Positions 8,868 through 17,714 of a stretch of DNA of 64,000 nucleotides are shown in pieces. Position numbers and translations under genes: made by a program. Below the pieces are notes generated by a model. That model had not been told where the DNA came from, searched no databases, and saw only the letters and a list, made by a program, of their open reading frames with translations. The stretch comes from Herbaspirillum sp. 3R11. GTDB lineage: Bacteria; Pseudomonadota; Gammaproteobacteria; Burkholderiales; Burkholderiaceae_D. The stretch covers positions 124,001-188,000 of the forward strand of contig NZ_SPNJ01000005.1 in NCBI RefSeq assembly GCF_004563925.1. The letters are read 5' to 3'. The first letter of the stretch is position 1; every line of letters begins with the position of its first letter.

Positions 8868-10052
8868 ATGAACCGCTTATCCACCGTATCTTCAATTTTC
8901 ACCATCGCAGCGGCAACTCTGCTCGCAGGTTGCGCTGGGCCGCAAGGCGTTGCAAAGATCAAGACACTGGACGGCAACGCGCCGCTGATCATCGGCCACC
9001 GTGGTTTGCCCGGTTTGTATCCGGAAGAAATCATCGCCGGCTATCAGGCAGCCATCGCCGCCGGCACCGACGCGCTGGAAATGGATCTGATGTCCTCCAG
9101 CGACGGTGTGCTGTTCGTTTGCCACAATCCCTTCCTGGGCGACACTACCGACGTCGCCGATCATCCCGAATTCGCCTCGCGCAAAAAGGCGCGCACCGTC
9201 GACGGCGTGGCAGTGCCGCCGGACTGGTACATCAGCGACTTCACCGCAGCCGAGCTGAAGACCTTGCGCGTCAAACAACCGGTCGCCGGTCGCAGCCATC
9301 AATACGACGGCAAATATCCGTTGGCGACATTCCAGGAAGTCATCGACCTGGCCAAGGCCACGCGCGCGGCGAATCCCGCCAGCAAGCTGCTGGTCTATCC
9401 GGAAACCAAGAACCCGATCTTCCAGCGCCTGCTGGGCGTGCCGCTGGAAGAAAAGCTGCTTGCCATGATCAATGCAGAAGGCTGGAACAGTTTTGATGCG
9501 CCCATCATCGTGCAATCCTTCGAGCCGGAGAGTCTGAAGATGATGCGCCGTCTCGGCCTCAAGACCCGCGCGGTGCAATTGATGGACGGCGACGGCATCA
9601 ACTTCAAGACCGGCGCGCTGACCTACAACTCGCCTGACACCGCCAAGCCTTACTCATGGCTGCAACACGGCGACCCGCGCACCTTCGCCGCGATGGCGAC
9701 GCCGGAAGGTCTGGCCGAGATCAAGACCTATGCCGACGGCATCGGCCCGTGGAAGGTGTACATCATTTCGGCACAAGGCGTGGATGCTGCCGGCAACCCG
9801 GTCAAGATGCTGAGTCAGGCATCGAACATGGCGCCGACTTCCCTGGTGGCCGACGCGCACCGGCTCGGCCTGTTCGTGCATCCGTTCACCTTCCGCGACG
9901 AAGCGGCGCGCCTGACCGACACCTACAAGGGCGATCCGAAGGCGGAGTACAAGGCATTCTTCGATGCCGGCGTGGATGGCGTGTTTACCGATTTCAGCGG
10001 CACCGGGAGGGTAGCGCTGGAGGAGTGGCTGAAGGCGAGGAACGTGAAATAA
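8868..10052 (+). CDS. glpQ: Lipoprotein glycerophosphodiester phosphodiesterase
   Basis: A 394-residue GDPD-family enzyme hydrolysing glycerophosphodiesters to glycerol-3-phosphate and an alcohol. The signal peptide ends in the lipobox LLAGC with Cys22 as lipidation site, so it is a lipoprotein facing the periplasm. The family's catalytic and metal residues are present: HRG at 44-46, EMD at 71-73 and His86 in VCHNPF. The acidic C-terminal segment GVDGVFTDFSG is also typical. It is a single gene followed by a strong terminator. The symbol is by family resemblance. Confidence 0.88.
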   Translation: MNRLSTVSSIFTIAAATLLAGCAGPQGVAKIKTLDGNAPLIIGHRGLPGLYPEEIIAGYQAAIAAGTDALEMDLMSSSDGVLFVCHNPFLGDTTDVADHPEFASRKKARTVDGVAVPPDWYISDFTAAELKTLRVKQPVAGRSHQYDGKYPLATFQEVIDLAKATRAANPASKLLVYPETKNPIFQRLLGVPLEEKLLAMINAEGWNSFDAPIIVQSFEPESLKMMRRLGLKTRAVQLMDGDGINFKTGALTYNSPDTAKPYSWLQHGDPRTFAAMATPEGLAEIKTYADGIGPWKVYIISAQGVDAAGNPVKMLSQASNMAPTSLVADAHRLGLFVHPFTFRDEAARLTDTYKGDPKAEYKAFFDAGVDGVFTDFSGTGRVALEEWLKARNVK

Positions 10053-10057
10053 GCATT

Positions 10058-10086
10058 GAAAAAAGGAGCCTCCGGGCTCCTTTTTT
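10058..10086 (+). terminator. Rho-independent terminator after glpQ-like gene
   Basis: GGAGCC/GGCTCC stem with a TCCG-type loop followed by six or more T, beginning six bases after the stop codon. Flanking A- and T-runs make it partly bidirectional. Confidence 0.88.
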
Positions 10087-10296
10087 CATGCTGACACCGG
10101 CCCGAAAAAATGGACTGGACTTGCGCTGCCATGTCGCCGGTTCGAGGCGTCTACAATCGGGCAGGAGAGTGCAGGTCTTCCCGATTTGCTATAAATTCGG
10201 CGTTGCATCCGCCTGCTCAAGTCAGGCAGACGATATGTCCCAAGTTGATTCGTTGAATCAACGCTCTGACCAGACCAATCAACCAGCGACCTCGCC

Positions 10297-10941
10297 ATGC
10301 CATCACTTCATCTGTTCCTGCTCTACATTTCAGCCAGCCTGATGCTCAATCTGACACCCGGTCCCGATATGGCGCTGACGCTGACGCGGGGCATGACGCA
10401 AGGCTTCAGGGTTGCATGGTTGAGCGTACTGGGTACCTTCGCCGCCGGCTTCATTCAGATACCGCTGGTCGTGTTCGGGCTGGCCGGAATCTTCCGTGAG
10501 TCTCCCATGTTGTTCGAACTGGTGAAAATCGCCGGAGCACTCTACCTGGTCTACCTTGGGTTGCGGGCAATACGACGTTCCATTCGTGGAAGCGAGACTA
10601 TCGGGACGGCTAATCCCGATGGAGACCGTGGCGTGTTTTGGCAAGGGCTGTTCACCAACTTGTTGAACCCGAAAGTGTTCATCTTCCTGGTGGCATTCCT
10701 GCCGCAGTTTGTTGATCCGGACATCGGACCGATCTGGCAGCAAATGCTGGTGCTGGCGGTGAGCTCAAAAATCCTCGGCCTGCTGAATGGAACATGTTTT
10801 GCGTATGGCGCATCGAGAATTCGTGTCTGGCTCAGCAGGAACTTGTGGTTCCTGCGTCTTCAGGACAGTCTTCTCGGCGTCGCCATGCTGGGGATTGCGG
10901 GATATCTGGTGTTCAATCGTGCGCCGGGCGGGCGTGGTTGA
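10297..10941 (+). CDS. LysE/RhtB-family amino acid exporter
   Basis: A 214-residue inner-membrane exporter of the RhtB/LysE family with about six helices. The N-terminal signature LNLTPGPDMALTLTRGMTQG (residues 18-37) and the NLLNPKVFIFLVAFLPQFV block (about 128-146) are diagnostic. Members export amino acids or homoserine lactones; the substrate here cannot be told. No strong terminator follows before the DsbA-like gene. Confidence 0.9.
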   Translation: MPSLHLFLLYISASLMLNLTPGPDMALTLTRGMTQGFRVAWLSVLGTFAAGFIQIPLVVFGLAGIFRESPMLFELVKIAGALYLVYLGLRAIRRSIRGSETIGTANPDGDRGVFWQGLFTNLLNPKVFIFLVAFLPQFVDPDIGPIWQQMLVLAVSSKILGLLNGTCFAYGASRIRVWLSRNLWFLRLQDSLLGVAMLGIAGYLVFNRAPGGRG

Positions 10942-11082
10942 CTGGTCAATATTGTCAGTAGTTGCGATTGGCCGGAATTGGCCATCCTCTGATGGCGTTT
11001 GCGCATCCGATTTAAAATATCTTCGTCCATTAACGTCCATTAACGGCACCTGCCGACAGGTGCCATGCCATGAGGTATTGCC

Positions 11083-11739
11083 ATGAACAAGGCTTTGAAA
11101 ATTGATTTTGTGTCCGACGTTGTCTGCCCATGGTGCGCGATCGGGCTGGCGGGTCTCAATACCGCCATTGAACGTCTCGGTCCGGAGACGCACGTCGACT
11201 TCACCGTGCACCCGTTCGAACTCAATCCCGGTATGCCCCCAGCCGGGCAGGAGCAACTGGAACACATCACCGAAAAATACGGCATCAGCGCCGACCAGGC
11301 GCGCATCAACCGCGAGCAGATCCGGGCCAGGGCGGCCTCCGTCGGTTTCATCATGAACCGCGACGACGCCAGCCGCGTGTACAACACCTTCGACGCGCAT
11401 CGCCTGCTTGCCTGGGCGAAAGAGAAGAATGCGCAAGCGGCGCTCAAACTGGTGCTGCTTGAAGCCTATTTCACCGACGGCAAAAACATCGGGGACAGGG
11501 AGGTGCTGGCGGAACTTGCCGGCCAAGCCGGTCTGGATGGCGCCGAGGCAAGCGCAGTACTGGCGTCGGATCAGTTTGCGCAGGAAGTGAAGGAAGAGGA
11601 AGCGTTGTGGGCCCAGCGCGGCATCTCCAGCGTACCGGCAGTCATCGTGAATGATCGCTACCTGATCTCGGGCGGCCAGCCGCCGGAAGTATTTGAAGAG
11701 CAGTTGCGGCAGATTCTGGCAAGCGACGAGCAGGAGTGA
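11083..11739 (+). CDS. DsbA-family oxidoreductase (FrnE-like)
   Basis: A 218-residue cytoplasmic DsbA-fold oxidoreductase. The CPWC redox motif is at residues 15-18 after the first strand, and the cis-Pro strand appears as GISSVPAVIVND near residue 188. There is no signal peptide, which together with length matches the FrnE/polyketide-biosynthesis dithiol-disulfide isomerase group. Sits alone between the LysE gene and the convergent anti-sigma gene. Confidence 0.9.
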   Translation: MNKALKIDFVSDVVCPWCAIGLAGLNTAIERLGPETHVDFTVHPFELNPGMPPAGQEQLEHITEKYGISADQARINREQIRARAASVGFIMNRDDASRVYNTFDAHRLLAWAKEKNAQAALKLVLLEAYFTDGKNIGDREVLAELAGQAGLDGAEASAVLASDQFAQEVKEEEALWAQRGISSVPAVIVNDRYLISGGQPPEVFEEQLRQILASDEQE

Positions 11740-11835
11740 CAGTAGCCATCGTACGTGCATGTGACCTTGAAAAGAGTCGCTGAGTACAATTGCTGACGAG
11801 GGTCATCGCCAGCTTTTTGGAAAGCGCAAATGCCT

Positions 11836-12555
11836 TCAGGACGAGACGATCTGGATTGCCCGGCCGATATACAAGATCGGACCGGTCGGCTTGCCGGTCG
11901 AAGAGCCTGCGCTGGGTTCAAGCGTGATCTCGAACAGTTGGTTGGGCTGCAAGGCCGGCAGTTGACTCAGACCGATGCGTTGCGACTGGCCCGCTTTGAC
12001 AATGCCAAGAGAAACCGGTCCCTTCCAATTGTCGCCCTTGGTCCAGAATTGAAATGCTTTCTGGTCGGGCGGCGGGTTGCTGGTCAGTGGGATCAAATCC
12101 AGTTGCTGGTGACTGTTCGTTTGTACTATCCAGCCAGGCGACTTGTCCTGCGGCGCGACCAGCACCACCATGAATTGAGGTGCGCGCGCGGATGGCGTCT
12201 CGCTCGCCGTCAGCACCATCACCGCCACCAGTAATGAAGAACCGGCAAGGCTCGCGGCAGCTGTCCAGCGCCAGAAATTCAAACTGTTCCACCATGCGCG
12301 CCAGCCGCCCAGTTTTCTGACAGCGGCGGGCGTGAACAAGCTGCGTTCGATTCGTGGCCACAATCCGGCGCTTGGCTGCTGCGGCTCAGCAAGCGCGGTG
12401 AGTGGATGCAAGCGATGCTCCCAGGCATCCACTTCCTGGCGCAGTCGCAGATCGACCAGCAAGCGATGCTCGACTTCCTGACGACGCGCCGTAGTCAATG
12501 TGCCGAGGACATATTCGCCCGCCAACGATTGCAGTTCAGCGTCCGATTCATTCAT
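11836..12555 (-). CDS. Anti-sigma factor (RskA-type) for the adjacent ECF sigma
   Basis: A 239-residue membrane anti-sigma factor. The cytoplasmic N-terminal sigma-binding part contains SLAGEYVLGTLTTARRQEVE, typical of RskA-type proteins. A single membrane helix lies at about residues 96-117, and the periplasmic C-terminal part matches the RskA domain (SPGWIVQTNSHQQLDLIPLT and QLFEITLEPSAGS). The start at 12555 overlaps the sigma stop by ATGA, so the two are produced together. Stress signals would presumably release the sigma factor. Confidence 0.88.
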   Translation of the reverse strand: MNESDAELQSLAGEYVLGTLTTARRQEVEHRLLVDLRLRQEVDAWEHRLHPLTALAEPQQPSAGLWPRIERSLFTPAAVRKLGGWRAWWNSLNFWRWTAAASLAGSSLLVAVMVLTASETPSARAPQFMVVLVAPQDKSPGWIVQTNSHQQLDLIPLTSNPPPDQKAFQFWTKGDNWKGPVSLGIVKAGQSQRIGLSQLPALQPNQLFEITLEPSAGSSTGKPTGPILYIGRAIQIVSS

Positions 12556-13112
12556 GTCATACACTCCCGTAACGCAGCAAGGCCGCGTTTGATCCAGGCC
12601 TTGACGGATCCCAAGGGGGCCTTGAGTCGTTCAGCAATCTCGCTGTGCGAGCAGCCATCTACATAAGCATAGACAATGCTTATGCGCTTTTTTTCGTCAA
12701 GAAGAGTCAAGCATTGGTCCAGCTTTCCCAGGGACGCGTGCAAGTCAATTGAGCAACTGACCGAACTGTCGTCATCTCCCCCGTCCGAAGCAATATCTTC
12801 GACCGCCACCTCACTGAGGTTGTCACGCTGCGCAGCGCGCACCGTGTCAAGCGCCTGGTGCCGCACCACCGAATACATCCAGCCCTTTGCGGAACCCCGT
12901 TCAGGATCGAAGCTGCCCGCGCGCGTCCAGATGCTGACGAAGGCATCATGCAGAACATCTTCAGCCAACGTTCGTTGTCGGACGATGCGCAGCGCTACTC
13001 CCAGCAGATAGCGACTTTCTTCAGCGTACAGACGCGCCAATGCCCGACGATCGCCGGCAGCACACGCCAGAAGCGCGGATTGATGGTCAAACAATGAAGT
13101 GTCGTATGGCAC
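12552..13112 (-). CDS. ECF-type RNA polymerase sigma factor
   Basis: A 186-residue ECF sigma factor if started at the GTG at 13112. Region 2 contains the core-binding DVLHDAFVSIW and the Trp-rich GSAKGWMYSVVRHQALD segment. Region 4 has the HTH CSHSEIAERLKAPLGSVKAW. Frame stays open upstream to 13400, but that extension is not sigma-like and collides with the DUF3455 gene, so the short form is preferred; no strong ribosome site marks the exact start. It is coupled to the RskA-type anti-sigma. The nearest candidate target is the DUF3455 lipoprotein gene just upstream on the same strand. Confidence 0.85.
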   Translation of the reverse strand: MPYDTSLFDHQSALLACAAGDRRALARLYAEESRYLLGVALRIVRQRTLAEDVLHDAFVSIWTRAGSFDPERGSAKGWMYSVVRHQALDTVRAAQRDNLSEVAVEDIASDGGDDDSSVSCSIDLHASLGKLDQCLTLLDEKKRISIVYAYVDGCSHSEIAERLKAPLGSVKAWIKRGLAALRECMT

Positions 13113-13290
13113 GTTGATAAGGGATGTCTGCAGTGAGCGCTTCGGTGAGTGCTTGATAGAGAAGATGAGCCAAGAGTAAGAATGCTTCCGGATTATAGCA
13201 ACGCCATCGGGGCGGCTTGGCAAGGCGTGACCTGCCTGGCATAGAAGAGGGATGCCTGGCAGGTCACGCCTTATTTGTCTCGATGAAAAC

Positions 13291-13857
13291 TCAGGATGCC
13301 TTCCAGAAGATGTAGTCAGCCTGGTAGCGCACATTCTGCTTTGCGCCGGTCTTGGTGCTGTCGCATTGCATCGCAGGCGCAATGCCGCCGACGGTGGCAA
13401 CGCGTTGTATGTAAGTGACGCCAGTCATCGCGCCGCTGCCGCTGGCTGGATTTGCTTTCACGAGCTGATGAGGGATGTTGCCGGCGCCGTTCGGCGCCAC
13501 GGCGACTTGTGCGCCGGTGATCTTGGATCCATCCTTGCTCTCCCAAGTGGCTGGCGGCCCAAAGTATTTGCCGACTTGCATACCGTTACGGTCATTCAGA
13601 ACGGCGTCCGGCCCGATGAATACCCATTCGTACTGTCCGGCCGCATCTTTCTTGGGGCGGCATTCGTAGGTGATCTCACCGACGCCAACGGTCTGCATGG
13701 AAACGCTGTTGCCCGCAGGGACCTTGACACTGTCCGGAAGCTTGTCCTGGGAATACATGGGAGACATGGGGGCGCATGCGGACAACACACCCGCGACGAT
13801 AGCGACTGCGGAAAGGCGGGCGGCAGGCGCCGAAGAGCGCAAGAACAGACAATGCAT
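13291..13857 (-). CDS. DUF3455 domain lipoprotein
   Basis: A 188-residue DUF3455 protein. The N-terminus is a signal peptide ending in a lipobox-like VLSAC near residue 28. The domain then shows YECRPKKDAAGQYEWVFIGP and a C-terminal YQADYIFWKA. Function of DUF3455 is unknown; members are secreted and often lie beside ECF sigma loci. Here it directly precedes the sigma/anti-sigma pair on the same strand, 178 bp upstream of the sigma start. Confidence 0.82.
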   Translation of the reverse strand: MHCLFLRSSAPAARLSAVAIVAGVLSACAPMSPMYSQDKLPDSVKVPAGNSVSMQTVGVGEITYECRPKKDAAGQYEWVFIGPDAVLNDRNGMQVGKYFGPPATWESKDGSKITGAQVAVAPNGAGNIPHQLVKANPASGSGAMTGVTYIQRVATVGGIAPAMQCDSTKTGAKQNVRYQADYIFWKAS

Positions 13858-14104
13858 GGTGAACTCCTTGAGTAGTAAATCGTATCAGCCAGTCGGTCTG
13901 ATACTTGTACTACGTTCGAGCGCGTGCTTTGGATGCAGTCTCATGAAGATATTTTTCTGGATGCCAGTCGGAATTGACCATCTCACAATCAATTTTTCAA
14001 AATCAATTCATGCTTCCGGAGTCTTGCGAAGGCGGCCTTCTCGGTCATGGCAAAGCGCTGCGAGCCGGTTGTCCAAAAGGCAGCAGTCGGCCAGAATCAG
14101 ACGC

Positions 14105-15613
14105 CTATTCCACCCTGTGCAGCGATACGCCAGCACGCTGCAAGTAGTTCTTCAGTAGCGCCAGATCGTCGGATCCTACGATCGCACCGATATAACCATC
14201 CGGCCGCACCAGCACCCACTCGCCGCGCTCAAGCCCATAGGCATTCTGGAAATGGCCGTCGCTATCCGTCAGATTTCCTCCGGGGCCGAAGAGATGAAGG
14301 TGCAAATCCTGAGCTTCCGGGGAGTGCGTGGGTGATACGTGGAATCCGATCAATGTCCAATGCGTGCCGCGAAACAGCTCGAAAAGACGTAACGGCGTAC
14401 CCGAGAGCGTCGCCACAGGAGCATCCGGCGCGCGGTCACCTGCGCGTAACCCATGCTCGCGCGCAGAGGTTTCCAACGCCAGCGATGAGCCCGGATAACC
14501 TAGGTCGAGTTGCTGCACTTCTCTGCCGCGACGCATTTCTCCTCGCCTGGCTTCCTCCAGCAATCTGGTCGACAGACCGAGCATGGATTCCGCGATCGGA
14601 CGCCGCTCTTCTTCGTAGGTGTCGAGGAGCGTGTCTTCTGCGCCGGCCAGCACGGCGGCCAGTTTCCAGGCGAGATTGTAGGCGTCCTGAACGCTGGTAT
14701 TGAGGCCCTGGCCGCCAGTCGGCGGGTGGATATGCGCCGCGTCTCCGGCCAGCAGGATGCGGCCGACGCGATATCGTTGCGCCAGTCTCGCATGCATCTG
14801 GAATGCCGACACCCAGTGGACAGCGACAATCGTGATATCCGCGCGGCCGGTACGTTCCAGCACCATGCTTGTCAAACCTTCGGCCGAGAGGTCGGGCTCT
14901 TCGTCGCCTGCCAACGCCGCCTGCAATTGAAATAGCTCGGTTCCGGCCAGCGGGCACAAGGAGATTTGTCGCTCCTGCGCACCGCCACTGAAGCGATGCC
15001 AGACATCCCGGCTCAGGCCGTGCAAGGACACATCCGCGACCACCGCTCTCATGCCCAGTGTCTTGCCGGGGAAGTCGATCTCCAGCAGATTGCGGACAAA
15101 GCTGCGTCCGCCATCGGCTGCAACGACATAGCGTGCTCGCAACACTTGTTCCCCGCGTGTGCCGGTGATCCGTGCGTTGACGCTTTGCTCTTGCTGTTCC
15201 AGTCCAATCAGTTCGCAGCCGAATTCGACTTGATGCCCAAGTTCGTCAAGCCTGGTCCGCATCGCCGCTTCGGTCAGAAACTGCGGCGCCATCCAGGGCA
15301 TCAAATAGGGCTCGGAAGGCGTCGGCGGCCGTTGCTCGGCTGTCGGCGAGTCGCGCCAGCTGCCGTCATCCTGGTACTCGCGCTGCGGTGGATAGGGGCC
15401 GCCTGCGTCCAGGATTTCCTCAAGGATGCCCAAGTCCTCGAAGATCTCCAGCGTGCGGGGTTGCAGGCCTTTTCCTCGCGAGCCGTGAAAAGCGGCTTCC
15501 ATTTTTTCGATGATGCGGAAAGAGACGCCTCGTTGCGCCAGGACAAGCGCCAGCGTCAGTCCGGTCGGGCCTGCTCCGCAGATCAATACATCGGTTTCAT
15601 TGTTCATCAGCAT
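14105..15613 (-). CDS. FAD-dependent aromatic monooxygenase (PHBH/PheA-TetX family)
   Basis: A 502-residue class A flavoprotein hydroxylase using NAD(P)H and O2. It has the N-terminal dinucleotide fold VLICGAGPTGLTLALVLAQR, the DG motif YVVAADGGRSFVRN, and the second FAD motif RILLAGDAAHIHPPTGGQGL. Related enzymes hydroxylate phenols, pentachlorophenol or polyketides. The start at 15613 follows a GAGG at good spacing; ATGs at 15625 and 15607 are alternatives. It is divergent from a MarR regulator across about 44 bp, so its expression is probably derepressed by a phenolic ligand. Confidence 0.9.
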   Translation of the reverse strand: MLMNNETDVLICGAGPTGLTLALVLAQRGVSFRIIEKMEAAFHGSRGKGLQPRTLEIFEDLGILEEILDAGGPYPPQREYQDDGSWRDSPTAEQRPPTPSEPYLMPWMAPQFLTEAAMRTRLDELGHQVEFGCELIGLEQQEQSVNARITGTRGEQVLRARYVVAADGGRSFVRNLLEIDFPGKTLGMRAVVADVSLHGLSRDVWHRFSGGAQERQISLCPLAGTELFQLQAALAGDEEPDLSAEGLTSMVLERTGRADITIVAVHWVSAFQMHARLAQRYRVGRILLAGDAAHIHPPTGGQGLNTSVQDAYNLAWKLAAVLAGAEDTLLDTYEEERRPIAESMLGLSTRLLEEARRGEMRRGREVQQLDLGYPGSSLALETSAREHGLRAGDRAPDAPVATLSGTPLRLFELFRGTHWTLIGFHVSPTHSPEAQDLHLHLFGPGGNLTDSDGHFQNAYGLERGEWVLVRPDGYIGAIVGSDDLALLKNYLQRAGVSLHRVE

Positions 15614-15627
15614 CGTCGGCCTCATAA

Positions 15628-15640
15628 GTGTAATATGCAC
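15628..15640. promoter_or_regulatory. Candidate MarR operator in the divergent gap
   Basis: GTGTAATATGCAC is a near-palindrome (one mismatch between 5-bp arms) in the short gap between the FAD monooxygenase and MarR genes. A further TGCACAT/ATGTGCA inverted pair spans 15636-15680 over the MarR start. Confidence 0.4.
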
Positions 15641-15657
15641 ATAGTTTAGGAGAGTGT

Positions 15658-16140
15658 ATGTCAATAAATAAAAATGTGCAAGATACACATATATCGTCGC
15701 AACTCAAGGTTTTGCATGGGTCGCTGATCAGTATCGCCAGTGCGATGAATCGGCCTCAGCGAGATGAGGCGATGATCAAAGAGGCCGGTATTCCTCTGGA
15801 TCGGGCGCTATTTCCGCTGCTCGTCGGGATAGAAAAGCTGGGGCCCATCGGCGTGGTGGAGATCGCAGATCGCGTCGGACGCGACTACACGACCGTCAGT
15901 CGCCAGGTCTCGAAGTTGGAAGAACTGGGATTGGTGCACAGAGAAAGCAGCGCCGCCGATCGCCGAATCCGCATGGCATCGGTGACTGCCAAGGGAAAGG
16001 GAATGACCGATCTGGTCGACGCCGCCCGCGAACGCATGGGCAGAAAGATTTTCGCATCCTGGGAGCAGACCGAGATGGATGATCTGGTGCGTCTCATACG
16101 GAAGTTTGCGGATGCTTTGGATAGGCTTGATGAGTCATGA
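15658..16140 (+). CDS. MarR-family transcriptional regulator
   Basis: A 160-residue winged-helix regulator. The recognition region is visible as VEIADRVGRDYTTVSRQVSK (about residues 66-85), followed by the wing ESSAADRRIRMASVTAKGK. TAGGAGAG precedes the ATG. It is divergent from the FAD-dependent monooxygenase and is the probable repressor of both genes. Confidence 0.9.
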   Translation: MSINKNVQDTHISSQLKVLHGSLISIASAMNRPQRDEAMIKEAGIPLDRALFPLLVGIEKLGPIGVVEIADRVGRDYTTVSRQVSKLEELGLVHRESSAADRRIRMASVTAKGKGMTDLVDAARERMGRKIFASWEQTEMDDLVRLIRKFADALDRLDES

Positions 16141-16353
16141 TGGGGGTGTGCAATCGGGGCCGACGGTGTCTTCTCAGGCGATCATCTCCAACTGATTGCA
16201 TACGCTCAAAAAATGTCAGACTATTTCGACCGGGAAGAAAGAAAACATCGAATCTGAAATACCTGTTTTCAGTCGGAAGAAAACACATCAAAAATACTAT
16301 CGGATTCCGCGCGGAGAAGACGCTTTGCGGGGAGCAATCAATATCGGAAAGAT

Positions 16354-16941
16354 ATGCGAATCGAGATTTTTCGCCAGGCATGTTGCGCAGCAGATGACCA
16401 ATCCGGCAAACTTGAAACAGTCTACGAGGTAAATAGCGGCACCACGCTAGAAGCTCTGATACAGAAAATCTGCCTGTCGGATTTCCTGCAATATTCATCG
16501 ACCAGCGACCGATTGAGTGTCGAGGTCGAAGGTCGAAAGCTTGCGGAGATTGACGCATCTGGCGACACGATATGGAGTCCGGACGTCTCGCCGAGCACAC
16601 CGGTGGGGCTTGCTATTGGTCGTAGAGGATTGCATTTTGTTTTCCGATCGAGCGTCGGCAACGCGGACAAAGCCCCGAGCAAGCCCTTGCCGCCAGAAAA
16701 TTCAAGTAGTTACCAGATTGGCGCAACGATGCTTGATCGCCGCATGTACGGCGGAATCGGATCCGTTCTAGGGTTGGGCGTTGCCATGACATTACTCAAT
16801 ACGGTCTTCGAGAGTTTCTATTTCGACCGCATGGAAAAGGGGCTCATCTGCCTTTTTTGCATCGTTGCAGGATCGATCGCGGGACGGATAGTCGTTTGGA
16901 TGAAATGGCGGGCCTGTAAGTTGCATATGGAAAGACCGTAG
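16354..16941 (+). CDS. Hypothetical membrane protein
   Basis: A 195-residue protein of no family I recognise. The N-terminal 110 residues are soluble, beginning MRIEIFRQACCAADDQSGKL, and resemble a small beta-rich domain. Two hydrophobic helices follow (about residues 137-155 and 161-178), then a short basic tail. It is the first of a run of orphan genes in AT-richer DNA, with a divergent copy of the island repeat (16938-16959) at its stop. A different start is possible. Confidence 0.55.
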   Translation: MRIEIFRQACCAADDQSGKLETVYEVNSGTTLEALIQKICLSDFLQYSSTSDRLSVEVEGRKLAEIDASGDTIWSPDVSPSTPVGLAIGRRGLHFVFRSSVGNADKAPSKPLPPENSSSYQIGATMLDRRMYGGIGSVLGLGVAMTLLNTVFESFYFDRMEKGLICLFCIVAGSIAGRIVVWMKWRACKLHMERP

Positions 16942-16959
16942 TCGGCCGGTAGCAGACCT
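16938..16959 (+). repeat. Degenerate copy of the GCAAYCGGCCA island repeat
   Basis: The segment GTCGGCCGGTAGCAGAC keeps the CGGCC core and the downstream AGCAG of better copies but has lost the GCAA block. It lies across the stop codon of the preceding gene. Confidence 0.4.
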
Positions 16960-17090
16960 ATCCAATTTAAGAAAAGATAGCTAAGCCTGCAATAAATTGG
17001 TCGGTACTACCGCAACTCAAGTTGTTTTACGGACTGTACGAAAGACGCAATTGACACTTGCTTAAATGCGTATTTCAAAAAGGATGAAAA

Positions 17091-17330
17091 ATGATTTTTA
17101 TTAAGGATGGAAATTTGATTCGAGGAGTGCGAATTTTCTTGATTCTTGCAGGCATAGGAGCGATTTATATTGCTGTTCGATTTGTTACGCCCCCATCAGC
17201 ATTGGGAATCATGTTAATTTTTATAGGAATAGTTTTGACCGCAATTGGTGGCTATGCAAGCCGAGCAGCTATGTTGGGCCTCAAGCCTTTCGGTAGTAGT
17301 TATCAAAAGGCTCGGAAGAGCTACGATTAA
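17091..17330 (+). CDS. Small two-helix membrane protein
   Basis: A 79-residue protein with two hydrophobic helices (about residues 11-31 and 37-58) and a basic C-terminal tail. AAGGATG precedes the ATG at good spacing. No family recognised. It is followed after 27 bp by the zinc-ribbon gene at 17358 and may be co-transcribed with it. Confidence 0.6.
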   Translation: MIFIKDGNLIRGVRIFLILAGIGAIYIAVRFVTPPSALGIMLIFIGIVLTAIGGYASRAAMLGLKPFGSSYQKARKSYD

Positions 17331-17357
17331 AAAAGACGAACAAAAAGGAATGAAAAA

Positions 17358-17618
17358 ATGTCCGGTGAGAGCACAAATATTTGCCCTAAATGCCTCTCCA
17401 GCATTCATGTACGTGCCAAGAAAATATTAATTGGGAAGGCTAGCCCCAAATCCCTCTTCGGAGAAGAACGAGCAGGGTATCAACGCAAAGACCAACTTGC
17501 CGTGGACGAGTGCAAGTTGGAGGCACTTAGTGAGCCTCCTTTGGAACAGTTCCTAGATGGCTACTACTGCACTAATTGCGAGATTGGTTTTGTATCGGAT
17601 TGCACCATAGACTCTTAG
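17358..17618 (+). CDS. Small zinc-ribbon-like protein
   Basis: An 86-residue protein with two CxxC pairs, CPKC (residues 9-12) and CTNC near residue 71, arranged like a split zinc ribbon. Nothing else is recognisable. It belongs to the run of small orphan genes in this AT-richer island; the next gene is separated from it by an island repeat at 17653. Confidence 0.55.
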   Translation: MSGESTNICPKCLSSIHVRAKKILIGKASPKSLFGEERAGYQRKDQLAVDECKLEALSEPPLEQFLDGYYCTNCEIGFVSDCTIDS

Positions 17619-17652
17619 TTTTGGTGCCCAGCGTATCTCAATAATGGATACC

Positions 17653-17674
17653 AGCAACCGGCCAAAAGCAGTCG
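17653..17674 (+). repeat. Island repeat copy A
   Basis: Core AGCAACCGGCCAAAAGCAGT between two small genes. It shares GCAACCGGCCA exactly with copy B (18184) and GCAA-CGGCCA with copies C and E. Confidence 0.75.
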
Positions 17675-17714
17675 TTGAATGAAACCGGTCCATAAGCTAT
17701 GGAAGATACATATT

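Noticed and set aside
13113-13400. N-terminal extension of the ECF sigma gene
   Set aside because: The extra ~96 codons are not sigma-like and overlap the DUF3455 gene; the GTG at 13112 gives the normal length.
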